Notes under the pieces: model-generated
Database searches by the model: none
What the model was told of the DNA's origin: nothing
Seen by the model: only the letters and a program-made list of their open reading frames with translations
NCBI GenBank assembly: GCA_021798835.1
Contig: JAJZBQ010000008.1
Location: forward strand, 1-64,000
DNA length: 64,000 nucleotides
Reading direction: 5' to 3'
From: Pseudomonadota bacterium
Lineage (GTDB): Bacteria > Pseudomonadota > Gammaproteobacteria > Burkholderiales > Ferrovaceae
Program-made: the position numbers and the translations under genes
In this document: in pieces, positions 1-8,989 of the stretch
Position numbering within the stretch: the stretch's first letter is position 1
How the letters are laid out: every line of letters starts with the position of its first letter

Positions 1-127
1 CTATCAGTGGGGAATTATGGAGGGTTTGCATCTTACGGCGGATTGGCAGCACATCAGTAATCCTGCGTACAATCAGTTGCGTGGCCCCGTGGATGTCTAC
101 GGGTTGCGCTTGCATGTCGACTTTTGA
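1..127 (+). CDS. Outer-membrane beta-barrel porin, C-terminal end (OprB-like)
   Basis: The window opens inside a gene; 41 codons remain before the TGA. The peptide ends in YGLRLHVDF: alternating hydrophobic residues and a terminal phenylalanine, the usual last strand and BAM signal of an outer-membrane beta barrel. The NPAYNQLRGPVDVYGLR pattern resembles the end of OprB-type carbohydrate-selective porins, but the fragment is too short to settle the family. It would sit in the outer membrane. No terminator is obvious in the 109 bases that follow before the convergent small gene. Confidence 0.6.
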   Translation, partial: YQWGIMEGLHLTADWQHISNPAYNQLRGPVDVYGLRLHVDF

Positions 128-236
128 ACCAACACAGTCAGCATGAAATCAGAAATGCAGCCTGACTTAAACACATCACCCTCCGCGATTCCCGGGGCGG
201 TTTACAACAAGAAAAAATGAATTTTTCAGGGACGAC

Positions 237-416
237 TCAGTAGATTTCCGGATCGCTTTCCGAAGGCAATGTTGTCAGGGCGAGTTCAATATTGGCCGCC
301 AGTTTCTTGGCATAATCAGCCGCTTCGGATAAGTGCATGGATTTGTAGTTTTCGGCTTTCGCACGATAATACTCAATGTCCTTCGATAGCATCGCTCTGA
401 TTTCGTCTTTGTTCAT
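237..416 (-). CDS. Small conserved-looking protein of unknown function (59 aa)
   Basis: I do not recognise this protein. It is a charged, soluble, helix-prone 59-residue chain starting MNKDEIRAML and ending PEIY, with no membrane segment and no cysteine motif. An upstream in-frame codon exists, but the ATG at 416 is chosen because CCGAGGAGATTTCC gives a strong Shine-Dalgarno 6-7 bases before it. It stands alone between a porin gene and the scar region. The good ribosome site and the amphipathic composition make a real gene likely; its function is open. Confidence 0.6.
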   Translation of the reverse strand: MNKDEIRAMLSKDIEYYRAKAENYKSMHLSEAADYAKKLAANIELALTTLPSESDPEIY

Positions 417-514
417 TGGAAATCTCCTCGGTTGAGAAAAGCAGGGCATCCACTCATTCTTTGAAGTCCGATTATACCCGATACCACTGGATTACAATCA
501 TGTCTCCTTGTCTT

Positions 515-728
515 CTACCACCTCAGTCGAAATGCCTTGAAGGTGGCGGCGACTATGTCGGGCAAATTGTCTAGCAGGGCGAGTTGGTGATACCAGGGCA
601 ATTGTGCAAGTACTGCTTGCACAAATTCAGTTTCTGGCCAGGTTTCAGCAAAGGCCCACATATATTTGAGGTTGCGCGGTGAAAAACCCTTCATGTTGGG
701 GAAGGAAGTGCCGCTTCAGGCTATCCCA
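515..728 (-). pseudogene. Remnant of a DUF1016 / YhcG-type nuclease gene
   Basis: On the minus strand, 59 codons from the ATG at 694 to the TAG at 515 encode MKGFSPRNLKYMWAFAETWP followed by QAVLAQLPWYHQLALLDNLP. This matches the well-known core of the DUF1016 N-terminal domain (YhcG family, PD-(D/E)XK superfamily). Intact YhcG proteins are several hundred residues long. Here the upstream part lies in another frame: WDSLKRHF is readable just before a one-base shift near 700, and the C-terminal nuclease domain is absent. No Shine-Dalgarno precedes the ATG. I read it as a decayed fragment left by a mobile element. Confidence 0.7.
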
Positions 729-900
729 CCAGAGTCAGCAGGCGACTCGTTCCTCGTTCTGCCGTTTGGATCGTCCAACAAGATCGTCACCACGCTTGGT
801 CACTGTCGCCGCATATCACAGCACGACTTTCTTTTCCGGCCTCTTGGGTGGGGGGGGGCTTGGGTTCTGCTTTGATTATGGAACAAACCGGGTTCAAAAA

Positions 901-956
901 ATGCTGCACTAATGCTGCACTACCCACGCTAATACACGCATATTTTAGTGCAGCAT
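901..956. repeat. 11-base repeats ATGCTGCACTA (two direct, one inverted) beside tRNA-Ser
   Basis: ATGCTGCACTA occurs at 901-911 and again directly at 912-922; its exact reverse complement lies at 946-956. The set ends 35 bases from the 3' end of tRNA-Ser. Short repeated sites next to a tRNA 3' end are typical of integrase arm-type sites at an attachment junction. A weak hairpin (GATTTTTA at 958-965, TAAAAATC at 973-980) lies between the repeats and the tRNA. No integrase gene remains in the window, so the att reading is inference. Confidence 0.6.
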
Positions 957-990
957 CGATTTTTAGTTTCCTTAAAAATCAACAGGTTAT

Positions 991-1081
991 TGGCGGAGAG
1001 GGCGGGATTCGAACCCGCGTTAGGGTATTACCCTAAACACGCTTTCCAGGCGTGCGACTTAAACCGCTCATCCACCTCTCC
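991..1081 (-). tRNA. tRNA-Ser (GGA anticodon)
   Basis: The minus strand folds as a class II tRNA of 91 nt including an encoded CCA. The acceptor stem is GGAGAGG / CCTCTCC, the anticodon stem-loop is CACGC-CTGGAAA-GCGTG, a long variable arm is built from TTTAGGGTAATACCCTAA, and the T loop is GGGTTCGAATCCC. The loop places GGA as anticodon, reading UCC and UCU. Its 3' end faces the scar region, as expected if it served as an integration site. Confidence 0.95.
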
Positions 1082-1088
1082 GGGATGG

Positions 1089-1244
1089 TTACTTGATTTT
1101 GGCTTCTTTGTAAGGAACATGCTTGCGGGCAACAGGATCAAACTTCTTGATTTCCATTTTTCCAGGCATGGTCTTTTTATTTTTGGTGGTGGTGTAGAAG
1201 TGCCCGGTTCCTGCCGTGGACTCCAGTTTGATTTTATCGCGCAT
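1089..1244 (-). CDS. rpmG: 50S ribosomal protein L33
   Basis: A 51-residue basic protein, [20 protein letters not shown] onward, with the L33 pattern [23 protein letters not shown] and the ending YKEAKIK. Length and sequence fit the cysteine-free proteobacterial L33, a protein of the large ribosomal subunit near the E site. The start at 1244 has GGGAG upstream. It follows rpmB on the same strand after a 17-base gap, the usual rpmB-rpmG pair, and ends 7 bases before tRNA-Ser. Confidence 0.95.
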   Translation of the reverse strand: MRDKIKLESTAGTGHFYTTTKNKKTMPGKMEIKKFDPVARKHVPYKEAKIK

Positions 1245-1261
1245 CGTGACTCTCCCGACGA

Positions 1262-1498
1262 TTAGGCTTGCAAGGCGACAGCGCCCAACTCAGCCAGAAC
1301 AACTTCAATGCCCTTCTTATCAATCAGGCGCAGACCTGCATTGGAAACGCGCAGACGGATCCAGCGGTTTTGACTTTCTAACCAGAAGCGGCGGTATTGC
1401 AAATTTGGTAAAAAACGCCGTTTTGTTTTATTGTTGGCGTGAGACACATTGTGGCCAACCATGGGTTTTTTCCCGGTGACCGCGCAGACACGTGCCAT
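1262..1498 (-). CDS. rpmB: 50S ribosomal protein L28
   Basis: The 78-residue product starts [20 protein letters not shown] and continues with [13 protein letters not shown] and [19 protein letters not shown], all standard L28 features; 78 residues is the normal bacterial length. The ATG at 1498 is preceded by GGGAGCAACAAC; an upstream extension of the frame has no L28 similarity and is rejected. L28 belongs to the 50S subunit. The gene sits 28 bases after the CbiX-like gene and just before rpmG. Confidence 0.96.
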   Translation of the reverse strand: MARVCAVTGKKPMVGHNVSHANNKTKRRFLPNLQYRRFWLESQNRWIRLRVSNAGLRLIDKKGIEVVLAELGAVALQA

Positions 1499-1526
1499 GT
1501 TGTTGCTCCCGTAAATATTGATCGGA

Positions 1527-1949
1527 TCAAATAAAACGATCATTATCGCATGGATCCAGGTGGTCAGGCAACTGTTTGAAAGGGGGGATTTGGGCGGCAG
1601 CCCATCGGGCGATGGCATCGAGCAGTTCAGGAGATTCTCCCAAAGCCTGCGTGACAGTTAGGCGCAGTCGGGGATATTGCTTTTTTAGCGCATCGATCAA
1701 ACGTGGGAGATCTTCGCGCAGATGCCCTCCCTGAGCCATGAACAGGGGGATCAGCACCAGGTCGGAACATTGCTTCTGAAGCATGATTTCTACGGCTTCG
1801 GCCAGACTGGGGCGCATCCATTCCAGAAAACATAACTCAACGGGGTAAGTCGGGTGATGACGTTGGAGTTTGTCACGAATGATAACGAATGGTTCGGCCC
1901 AACGCGGATCCCGAGCTCCATGGGCAAATAGCAGGATGCCGGTATGCAT
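1527..1949 (-). CDS. cbiX: Single-domain CbiX/SirB-type sirohydrochlorin chelatase
   Basis: The 140-residue protein begins [17 protein letters not shown], the N-terminal signature of CbiX/SirB chelatases, with the active-site His in [27 protein letters not shown] supplies the second conserved metal-site His. Single-domain forms of about 120-145 residues insert iron or cobalt into sirohydrochlorin for siroheme or cobalamin synthesis; the metal cannot be told from sequence. The ATG at 1949 shares its A with the dut stop (TGATG), implying translational coupling; an upstream TTG is less likely. It is the last gene of the coaBC-dut group. Confidence 0.85.
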   Translation of the reverse strand: MHTGILLFAHGARDPRWAEPFVIIRDKLQRHHPTYPVELCFLEWMRPSLAEAVEIMLQKQCSDLVLIPLFMAQGGHLREDLPRLIDALKKQYPRLRLTVTQALGESPELLDAIARWAAAQIPPFKQLPDHLDPCDNDRFI

Positions 1950-2398
1950 CAGTGGCAACCCGTGCTGCCGAACCCCCCTGAACCACGAGTACTCTGGTCA
2001 AAAGCATCGACGACTTCCCACTGTACCTGAACGACGGGGACCACTACCAGTTGTGCCATGCGTTCCATGGGTTTGATTTCGAAAGTATCATGACCCCGGT
2101 TCCAGAGAGAGACCAATATCTGTCCTTGGTAGTCTGAATCAATCAGGCCCACCAGATTACCCAGCACGATACCGTGCTTGTGACCCAAGCCAGAGCGTGG
2201 CAAGATCATGGCTGCATAATTGGGGTCACCGATGTGCAGTGCCAGACCCGTAGGGATCAATTCGGTTTGCCCCGGGTAAAGGGTTAGTGGTTCGTTCACA
2301 CAGGCGCGCAGGTCAAGTCCTGCAGCGCCACTGGAGCCATAGGCGGGAAGGTTGCCGGTCAGGCGTGGATCCAGAATTTTGACTTGCAATGGCAGCAT
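1949..2398 (-). CDS. dut: Deoxyuridine 5'-triphosphate nucleotidohydrolase (dUTPase)
   Basis: A 149-residue trimeric-type dUTPase that hydrolyses dUTP to dUMP and pyrophosphate, keeping uracil out of DNA and feeding dTMP synthesis. The five family motifs are visible: [36 protein letters not shown] and the flexible C-terminal [10 protein letters not shown] loop. Length is normal (about 150). It starts 10 bases after coaBC on the same strand, a common coaBC-dut pair, and overlaps the next gene by one base. Confidence 0.96.
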   Translation of the reverse strand: MLPLQVKILDPRLTGNLPAYGSSGAAGLDLRACVNEPLTLYPGQTELIPTGLALHIGDPNYAAMILPRSGLGHKHGIVLGNLVGLIDSDYQGQILVSLWNRGHDTFEIKPMERMAQLVVVPVVQVQWEVVDAFDQSTRGSGGFGSTGCH

Positions 2399-2408
2399 AG
2401 TAAATATC

Positions 2409-3635
2409 TCAGGTGGACTGGGTATTCATCAGAGTGATGGCGTGAGCCAGAATCTGGTGCGCCAGTATCTCTTTGGAAGCCGGGGAGAGTGGGTGACTGC
2501 CGTTAGCATCAAAGAGGGTGACTTCATTGTCATCACGTCCCAGTGCTCTTTGGGCCAAATTTCCCACGATCAAGGGGATATTCTTGGCGAGTCGCTTTCG
2601 CTTGGCATATTCTTCCAGGTGTTGACTTTCAGCGGCAAATCCTACACAAAAGGGTGGATTTGGCAAGGCGGCGACAGTAGCCAGGATGTCAGGGGTAGGG
2701 ACCAGTGTTAACGTCATGGGAGCCCCGGTCTTTTTTATTTTGTGGCCACTGGGAGATTCTGGCGTGTAATCAGCCACGGCTGCTACGGAAAAGAATAGAT
2801 CGGCATCCTGAATTTCCGAGAGGACGGCATCGCGCATCTGAGCGGCGCTATGAACGGGGATGAGATGGCAGCCTGCTGGAACTGACAGAGCCGTTGGCCC
2901 GCTGATGAGGGTCACGTCGGCCCCGCTGATGACGGCTGCCGCGGCTAGGGCATAGCCCATCTTTCCAGAACTGATATTGGTGAGGGTACGAACTGGGTCG
3001 ATGGCTTCGACGGTTGGTCCGGCAGTGAGGACTATGCGCTTACCGCGCAAATCAACCAGAGGTTTAGATCCGATGAGTGGTGAGAGCAAAGACAGCAATT
3101 CACTGGGTTCGAGCAGGCGTCCCATACCGGTTTCACCGCAGGCTTGCTGACCTTCTCCTGGGCCAAGAAATATTGCGCCATCGAGGGTTAATTGCTCGAC
3201 GTTGCGTTGATTGGCTGGATTATTCCACATGGCCTGGTTCATGGCAGGTGCCAGGTAGAGCGGTATGCTACGTGCAGCGACCAGTGTGGTGAGCAGATCA
3301 TCGGCCATCCCATGGGCAATGCGCGCCAGAAAATCGGCGCTGGCAGGCGCAATGAGAATTGCCTCTGCCCAGCGTGCCAAATCGATATGATCCATTCCGT
3401 TGTCTTGACGAGGTTCCCAAATGTGGCTTAGTACCGGTCGTCCTGACAGGGATTGAAAAGTCAAGGGAGTAACGAACTGGGTAGCTGCTTGGGTCATGAT
3501 GACCTGAACTTCAGCCCCCGCCTTGACCAGCAAGCGCGTCAATTCACAAGCCTTATACGCTGCTATCCCGCCACTGACACCGAGTATCCAGCGTCGTAGT
3601 GGCGGGTGCCTTGGTGGTACGGTGGGGTAAGTCAT
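2409..3635 (-). CDS. coaBC: Bifunctional phosphopantothenoylcysteine decarboxylase / phosphopantothenate-cysteine ligase
   Basis: This 408-residue fusion makes 4'-phosphopantetheine for coenzyme A. The N-terminal flavoprotein CoaC domain (about 14-185) shows the catalytic His83 in [11 protein letters not shown], the PAMN motif at 130-133 and the substrate-clamp Cys166 in ACGETGMGR. The CoaB domain (about 195-400) has [15 protein letters not shown] nucleotide binding sequence and the KIKK lysine cluster near 300. It lies 19 bases downstream of mclA, so it may be co-transcribed with the CoA-thioester enzymes before it; coaBC-dut is also an old pair on its own. Confidence 0.96.
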   Translation of the reverse strand: MTYPTVPPRHPPLRRWILGVSGGIAAYKACELTRLLVKAGAEVQVIMTQAATQFVTPLTFQSLSGRPVLSHIWEPRQDNGMDHIDLARWAEAILIAPASADFLARIAHGMADDLLTTLVAARSIPLYLAPAMNQAMWNNPANQRNVEQLTLDGAIFLGPGEGQQACGETGMGRLLEPSELLSLLSPLIGSKPLVDLRGKRIVLTAGPTVEAIDPVRTLTNISSGKMGYALAAAAVISGADVTLISGPTALSVPAGCHLIPVHSAAQMRDAVLSEIQDADLFFSVAAVADYTPESPSGHKIKKTGAPMTLTLVPTPDILATVAALPNPPFCVGFAAESQHLEEYAKRKRLAKNIPLIVGNLAQRALGRDDNEVTLFDANGSHPLSPASKEILAHQILAHAITLMNTQST

Positions 3636-3654
3636 GACCGTACTTTTTCTGAGG

Positions 3655-4632
3655 TCAGGCGGACAGTCCCATGTCCTTGGCCTTGCTCAACAGACTTTCG
3701 GCCATACGGATGCTGGCGATATCGATCAGGCGGCCATCCAGAGACACAGCTCCACGCCCTTCCTTGGCGGCTTGTTCCATGGCTGCCATGATACGCCGAG
3801 CCTTGGTGACTTCAGCCTCACTGGGAGTGAACACCTGATTACACAATTCGATCTGGGAGGGATGAATGGCCCATTTGCCTTCATAACCCAGCACAGCAAC
3901 ACGATTGGCCGCTGCGATGAAGCCATCCGGGTCGCTGAAATCGCCAAATGGGCCATCTACGGGACGCAAGCCATAAGCACGGCAAGCCACCAACATGCGG
4001 GTCTGTGCAGCATGCCACGGATCAGTCCAGTAGTAGGCGCGTTCACCTTGGTCATTTTTATCGGTAAGGACTCCGGAATCCGGGTGAACTCCGCCGATGA
4101 TGGTAGTGCGTGCACGGGTTGAAGCTGCGTAGTCGGCCACTCCAAAACTCATGGCTTCGAGGCGTCGTGTCGATTGAGCGATGGCTTCCACATTGGCCAG
4201 TCCCAGCGCTGTTTCAATCAGCGCTTCAAAACCGATGCGTTTGGTACGCCCCATAGCGCTTTCAATCTGGGTCACCAGCATATCCATAGCGTATAAATCC
4301 TGCGCAACGCCAACTTTGGGTACCAGGATCATATCCAGACGTGGACAGGCCTCAACCACATCGACCACATCGCGGTAGGCATAGTGGGTATCCAGGCCGT
4401 TCATGCGGATCATCATGGTTTTGTTGCCCCAATCAATGTCATTCAGGGCACTGATGATGTTTTTACGGGCGATGGCTTTATCGTCTGGTGCGACAGCATC
4501 TTCCAGATCAAGAAAGACCACATCAGCCTTGGAGCGAGCGGCCTTTTCGAACAGGCTGGTATTGGAGCCAGGAACCGCCAACTCGGAACGATGCAAACGT
4601 GGGGTGGCGGGAGGGTATTGAGTAAAACTCAT
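3655..4632 (-). CDS. mclA: Malyl-CoA lyase (HpcH/HpaI-CitE superfamily)
   Basis: A 325-residue CitE-like lyase, almost exactly the length of characterised serine-cycle malyl-CoA lyases. It cleaves L-malyl-CoA to acetyl-CoA and glyoxylate, the glyoxylate-regenerating step. Visible are the FLDLEDAV motif (40-47), Arg76 in IRMNG, Glu140 in LIET and Asp167 in FGVADYAAS; this Arg-Glu-Asp set binds Mg and the CoA substrate. The C-terminal half carries IHPSQIELCNQVF. It follows mtkA-mtkB by 17 bases, an order that strongly supports malyl-CoA rather than citryl-CoA or beta-methylmalyl-CoA as the substrate. Confidence 0.9.
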   Translation of the reverse strand: MSFTQYPPATPRLHRSELAVPGSNTSLFEKAARSKADVVFLDLEDAVAPDDKAIARKNIISALNDIDWGNKTMMIRMNGLDTHYAYRDVVDVVEACPRLDMILVPKVGVAQDLYAMDMLVTQIESAMGRTKRIGFEALIETALGLANVEAIAQSTRRLEAMSFGVADYAASTRARTTIIGGVHPDSGVLTDKNDQGERAYYWTDPWHAAQTRMLVACRAYGLRPVDGPFGDFSDPDGFIAAANRVAVLGYEGKWAIHPSQIELCNQVFTPSEAEVTKARRIMAAMEQAAKEGRGAVSLDGRLIDIASIRMAESLLSKAKDMGLSA

Positions 4633-4649
4633 GGATAAAACTCCAGAAA

Positions 4650-5537
4650 TTAAAGGGTCGCGAGGGCTTGTGCCACGGTACTTCCAAGTTCGGCAGCACT
4701 GGGCGCGACAAACAGACCATAGGATTTCATGATCTCGGATTTTTCACCTGCTGTATCGCCTTCACCAGAGATGATCGCACCGGCATGGCCCATGCGGCGT
4801 CCTTTGGGGGCGGTTAAGCCGGCGACATAGCCAACAACAGGCTTGGTCATGTTTTCTTTGATCCAGCGTGATGCCTCGGCTTCTTGCGGTCCACCAATTT
4901 CTCCGATCATGACGACGGCATGTGTTTCGGGATCCTGTTCGAAGAGCGCCATGTGATCGAGGAAAGAACTGCCATTGATGGGATCACCACCGATGCCGAC
5001 ACTCGTGGATACGCCGATGCCTAGAGCAGTCATTTGAGCTGCGGCTTCGTAGCCCAAAGTTCCGGAGCGAGACACAATGCCCACATTACCACGGCGGTAG
5101 ATGTGTCCGGGCATGATACCGAGCATGGCTCTTCCAGCGCTGATGATGCCCGCACAGTTGGGACCGACGATCATGGTACGGGTTTCCTGGGGGTAACGCA
5201 GCAGGTAACGCTTGACGCGCATCATGTCCTGTGCCGGAATTCCATCGGTGATGATGCAGACCAATTTCAGTCCGGCCTCTGCGGCTTCCATCAGTGCATC
5301 TGCAGCAAAAGGAGGGGGGACGAAAGCCAGGCTGGCCTCGGCACCGGTTAACTCGACTGCCTGGCGGACAGTATCGAAAACCGGGCGATCCAGGTGCTTC
5401 ATGCCTCCCTTGCCAGGGGTGACCCCACCGACAACATGAGTTCCATACTGAATCATTTCAGTGGCATGAAAGGTTGCTTTATCGCCGGTGAAACCCTGGA
5501 CGATGACCCGGGTATTTTCGTCAATTAAAATGCTCAT
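4650..5537 (-). CDS. mtkB: Malate-CoA ligase (malate thiokinase) alpha subunit
   Basis: A 295-residue SucD-family subunit. It carries the CoA-binding region (GFTGDKATFHA at 16-26), the catalytic phospho-histidine at about 251 in MGHAGAI, and the GGDPINGSSFLDH loop. With the beta subunit it activates malate to malyl-CoA at the cost of ATP. Sequence alone does not cleanly separate malate-CoA from succinate-CoA ligase; position directly before malyl-CoA lyase and after hprA/sgaA favours malate. It starts 24 bases after mtkA. Confidence 0.85.
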   Translation of the reverse strand: MSILIDENTRVIVQGFTGDKATFHATEMIQYGTHVVGGVTPGKGGMKHLDRPVFDTVRQAVELTGAEASLAFVPPPFAADALMEAAEAGLKLVCIITDGIPAQDMMRVKRYLLRYPQETRTMIVGPNCAGIISAGRAMLGIMPGHIYRRGNVGIVSRSGTLGYEAAAQMTALGIGVSTSVGIGGDPINGSSFLDHMALFEQDPETHAVVMIGEIGGPQEAEASRWIKENMTKPVVGYVAGLTAPKGRRMGHAGAIISGEGDTAGEKSEIMKSYGLFVAPSAAELGSTVAQALATL

Positions 5538-5561
5538 GAATCTCGTTCTCCTGAATGGGCG

Positions 5562-6731
5562 TCACGCCGTCTTGCCGTGAGCAGCAGCCACGGCATGTTG
5601 GGCCGCTTCGGCTAGGCTGTCGGCGCTGATGATCGGCAAACCGCTCTCGCGGATGATCTTCTGACCGGCTTCCACGTTGGTACCTGCAAGACGAACCACA
5701 AGAGGTACCTTGAGGTCGCGGGCGGCCTGAATGACACCCTGGGCGACCCAGTCACAACGGTTGATGCCAGCAAAGATATTGACCAGAATGGCTTTGACAT
5801 TTTTGTCAGAGAGGACCAACCGGAATGCTTCAGCAACTCGTTCAGGAGAGGCCCCGCCACCGACATCAAGAAAGTTGGCGGGTTCGCCACCGGCATACTT
5901 GATCATGTCCATGGTGGCCATGGCCAATCCGGCCCCATTGATAATGCAGCCGATATCACCTGTCAGACCTACATAGTTCAGCCCGTGTAAGTGTGCCTGA
6001 GCCTCCCGTGGGTCTTCCTGACTTGGATCGTGCATTTCATGCAGGGCAGAGTGACGGAACAGGGCATTGTCGTCAAACGACATCTTTGCATCCAGCGCCA
6101 TGACTTTTCCTTCGTGGGTGACCACCAACGGGTTGATTTCGGTCATGGAAGCATCAAGGTCACGGAATGCACGGTAGCAACCCATGGCGACGGAGACGAA
6201 TTGTTGAACCTGTTTGAGTGTCAGTCCACCCAAACCGAAGGCCAGTTGACGTGCCTGAAATGGTTGCAGACCGACGGCTGGCTCGACTTCGATCTGTAAT
6301 ACGGCATCTGGATGGGTTTTGACGATTTCTTCGATTTCCATCCCACCTTGCGCAGAGGCCATGATCTGGATGCGCTGTGCCTTACGGTCGAGTACGAAGC
6401 CCAGATAAATCTCGCGATCGAAGGGTTCTGCGGCTTCTATATACAGGCGTTGTACGATCTTTCCCTCGGGACCGGTTTGGTGAGTCACCAATGTGGTGCC
6501 CAGTAGCGCATCGGCGGCAGATTTGACATCAGCTGGGGTTTTGCAGAGTCGAACCCCGCCGGCTTTGCCACGTCCACCCGCATGAATCTGTGCCTTGACG
6601 GCCCAAAGTTCACCCCCCAGTTCGGTGGCCGCGTGGGCGGCTTCATCAGGGGTGTAGACCACTTTGCCACGCGGCACGGGGACACCGTGCTGCGCCAGCA
6701 GTTCCTTGGCCTGATACTCATGAATATCCAT
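5562..6731 (-). CDS. mtkA: Malate-CoA ligase (malate thiokinase) beta subunit
   Basis: A 389-residue SucC-like subunit starting [20 protein letters not shown]. It has an N-terminal ATP-grasp domain ([19 protein letters not shown] at about 45-63) and a C-terminal ligase domain with [15 protein letters not shown] and [14 protein letters not shown]. The ATG at 6731 is chosen over an in-frame extension of 30 codons because GACAGGAGGAAAC stands just upstream and the protein then has the family length. It probably produces malyl-CoA together with mtkB. A 94-base gap with a small hairpin separates it from hprA, the largest gap in this block. Confidence 0.87.
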   Translation of the reverse strand: MDIHEYQAKELLAQHGVPVPRGKVVYTPDEAAHAATELGGELWAVKAQIHAGGRGKAGGVRLCKTPADVKSAADALLGTTLVTHQTGPEGKIVQRLYIEAAEPFDREIYLGFVLDRKAQRIQIMASAQGGMEIEEIVKTHPDAVLQIEVEPAVGLQPFQARQLAFGLGGLTLKQVQQFVSVAMGCYRAFRDLDASMTEINPLVVTHEGKVMALDAKMSFDDNALFRHSALHEMHDPSQEDPREAQAHLHGLNYVGLTGDIGCIINGAGLAMATMDMIKYAGGEPANFLDVGGGASPERVAEAFRLVLSDKNVKAILVNIFAGINRCDWVAQGVIQAARDLKVPLVVRLAGTNVEAGQKIIRESGLPIISADSLAEAAQHAVAAAHGKTA

Positions 6732-6788
6732 GTTTCCTCCTGTCAACAATCCAGCGATGATAACAGGAGATGAAGCAAAATACGACAC

Positions 6789-6806
6789 CCACCCTGTCTT
6801 GGGTGG
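6789..6806 (-). other. Small hairpin in the hprA-mtkA gap
   Basis: CCACCC (minus strand) and GGGTGG form a perfect 6-base stem around a 6-base loop, followed on the minus strand by GTGTCGTATTTTG. The hairpin lies just after the hprA stop. It lacks the long T tract of a full terminator. It could be a partial terminator, an mRNA processing or stability element, or chance. Confidence 0.35.
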
Positions 6807-6825
6807 TATCTGGAGGTTCAACGGT

Positions 6826-7776
6826 TCAAACGATCAGATTTTGCGGGGTGCCGCGTTGCCATGCCTCGATGTTGTCGATCAATTGATCGGCGAGGAACTG
6901 CATGGCCCCATCTGAAGCCCAGGCAACGTGGGGAGTGAGGATGAAATTAGGGCGGCGCAGATCCAGTAAAGGATGGCCGTTGACGGGAGGTTCTGTGGTG
7001 AGTACGTCGAACCCGGCTCCGGCAATCCAGCCCTCATCCAGTGCTTGAATCAGCGCGGTTTCGTCTACCAATCCTCCGCGTGCCGTATTGATCAGCAGAG
7101 CACTGGGCTTCATGCGGCGCAGTTGGTCTTCACCGATGATATGTCGGGTATTGGCTGTCAGCGGGCAGTGCAAAGACAGGACATCGGCGCATTCCAGTAC
7201 TTTTTCCAACGGGGTGTAGGTCACCTCAGCATGCTTGGGAGGAGGGTGATCCGCAAACAGAACGGTCATGCCAAATGCTTCTGCGATACGGGCAGTTCCC
7301 TGCCCCAGAACCCCTTCTCCGATGATCCCCAGGGTTGATCCGAACAAATCCCCGATGGGGTGGTCGAAAAAGCAGAATTGTGAACTCTTCTGCCACACCC
7401 CATTTTCCACATCCTGACGATAGGCCAACAGGTTACGACGCAAAGCCAGGATCAGGGAAAAGGCATGTTCTGGAACCGTATGCACGGCGTAATTGCGGAT
7501 ATTGGCTACGCGAATGCCACGAGCACGGCAGGCGGTGGTGTCCACGACATCGTAACCCGTGGCGGCTACTGCGATCATTTTTAACTGTGGTAATTTGTCC
7601 AGGGTTTCTGCGCGCAACGGAACCTTGTTGGTGATCGCTACTGTGGCATCTTTGAGACGCTCGACGAGGTCTGTTGCCGTGGTTTGTTCATACTCAATGT
7701 AGTGACTGGCACAGGCGGGCCGACGGACCTGTGCCTTGAGCGATGCGCGGTCGAGGAAGACGACGTGTTCGCTCAT
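6826..7776 (-). CDS. hprA: Hydroxypyruvate reductase (D-2-hydroxyacid dehydrogenase family)
   Basis: A 316-residue cytosolic dehydrogenase that should reduce hydroxypyruvate to D-glycerate with NAD(P)H. The catalytic triad of the family is present: Arg233 (NTARGG), Glu262 (DVLTTEPP) and His283 (LTPHVAW). The nucleotide-binding turn reads [11 protein letters not shown] (about 150-160), with Glu in place of the more usual Gly/Tyr in the first variable position but the GxGxxG spacing kept. It overlaps the sgaA stop by four bases (ATGA), so the two are translationally coupled, which fits their consecutive reactions. Confidence 0.9.
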   Translation of the reverse strand: MSEHVVFLDRASLKAQVRRPACASHYIEYEQTTATDLVERLKDATVAITNKVPLRAETLDKLPQLKMIAVAATGYDVVDTTACRARGIRVANIRNYAVHTVPEHAFSLILALRRNLLAYRQDVENGVWQKSSQFCFFDHPIGDLFGSTLGIIGEGVLGQGTARIAEAFGMTVLFADHPPPKHAEVTYTPLEKVLECADVLSLHCPLTANTRHIIGEDQLRRMKPSALLINTARGGLVDETALIQALDEGWIAGAGFDVLTTEPPVNGHPLLDLRRPNFILTPHVAWASDGAMQFLADQLIDNIEAWQRGTPQNLIV

Positions 7777-8969
7777 TTCCGGCTCTCCAACCCGGCTGGA
7801 ACTGAGTGATGGCGCCAGTAAGCGGAAGCCGCTGCCACGCCACTGCCGGGGATGACCGGAATGTTGCAGTCGAGCATGGCCATTTCTGCCCCTGCAATGG
7901 CTCCCATGAGCATGAGTTCGTTGAGGTCTCCCAGATGTCCGATGCGAAAGACTTTCCCGGCTACTTTTGATAGCCCGGTTCCCAAGGCCAGATTGTAGCG
8001 CCGGAAAGCACGCTCGATAACGTGTGCAGCATTGAATTCAGGAGGTACCACGATGGCCGATACGGAATCAGAGTACCACTGTGGCTCTTTGGCGCACAGC
8101 GCCAGTTTCCAGCCTTCCTGAACCGCTGCTCGAACCCCCCCTGCGAGATACTGGTGGCGTGCAAAAATATTTTCCAAGCCTTCTTCGTCCAACATGCGCA
8201 AGGATTCACGCAAACCATAAAGCATGGGAATGGAGGGAGTGTAAGGGAAATAGCCGGTGGCATTGCTACGGATCATGTCCTGATAGTCGAAGTAGCAACG
8301 CGGATGCGAGCAGGCTTGGGCTGTGCTCAGGGCCTTTTTACTGACACAGGTAATACCCATGCCAGCCGGTAACATCAGTCCTTTTTGTGAGCCGCTGACA
8401 CAGACATCGACCTGCCACTCGTCCATACGAAAATCGATGCTGCCCAGAGAACTGACCGCATCCACGAAAAGCAGGGCTGGGTGTCCCAGATCATTCATGA
8501 CGCGTCGAATGGCGGCAACATCGCTTGTGACACCGGTGGCGGTTTCGTTGTGGCATACCAGCACTGCTTTAATCTGGTGCTGGCTATCAGCTGCCAGGGC
8601 TTCGTGGTAGCGTTCCACGGGGGCACCTTCACCCCATTCGGTTTCCAGTATCTGCATATCAAAACCCAGGCGCTGTCCCATATCGCACCACAGATGACTA
8701 AATTGACCAAAGCGCGAAGCCAGGATGCGGCTTCCGCTATTGAGGCAGTTGGTCAGCGCGGCTTCCCAGCATCCAGTCCCAGAGGAAGGAAATACGATCG
8801 GGTGGGCTTCCGTGGTTTTGAATAATCTCTTGAGTCCCGTGAGTATTTCATGGGTTAACTCAGGGAACTTGACAGAGCGATGATCTTCCATGGGGACTGC
8901 CATGGCTCGCAAAATGCGGTTGGGGACATTGGATGGACCGGGTACGAACAGAAAATTATGACCTGCCAT
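7773..8969 (-). CDS. sgaA: Serine-glyoxylate aminotransferase
   Basis: A 398-residue class V aminotransferase. It moves the amino group of serine to glyoxylate, giving hydroxypyruvate and glycine. The PLP lysine is Lys196 in VSGSQKGLMLPAGMG; the N-terminal FVPGPSNVPNRILRAM and FVDAVSSLGSIDF (about 168-180) are family hallmarks. Length agrees with methylotroph SgaA (about 400). It lies 20 bases after glyA and overlaps hprA by four bases, so three successive reactions are encoded in order. Confidence 0.93.
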   Translation of the reverse strand: MAGHNFLFVPGPSNVPNRILRAMAVPMEDHRSVKFPELTHEILTGLKRLFKTTEAHPIVFPSSGTGCWEAALTNCLNSGSRILASRFGQFSHLWCDMGQRLGFDMQILETEWGEGAPVERYHEALAADSQHQIKAVLVCHNETATGVTSDVAAIRRVMNDLGHPALLFVDAVSSLGSIDFRMDEWQVDVCVSGSQKGLMLPAGMGITCVSKKALSTAQACSHPRCYFDYQDMIRSNATGYFPYTPSIPMLYGLRESLRMLDEEGLENIFARHQYLAGGVRAAVQEGWKLALCAKEPQWYSDSVSAIVVPPEFNAAHVIERAFRRYNLALGTGLSKVAGKVFRIGHLGDLNELMLMGAIAGAEMAMLDCNIPVIPGSGVAAASAYWRHHSVPAGLESRK

Positions 8970-8989
8970 GATATGCGTGACTCCTGGGC

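Noticed and set aside
850..858. G9 tract as a phase-variation switch
   Set aside because: It lies in non-coding sequence of the scar region with no promoter or reading frame that it would control.
660..1265. Several overlapping plus-strand reading frames across the scar, the tRNA and rpmG
   Set aside because: They lack ribosome sites and protein-like composition, and they run through tRNA-Ser and antisense to rpmG; the YhcG remnant on the other strand explains part of the region better.
4650..6731. Calling the pair sucCD (succinyl-CoA synthetase)
   Set aside because: Cannot be excluded by sequence alone, but the position between hprA and malyl-CoA lyase makes malate-CoA ligase the better reading.
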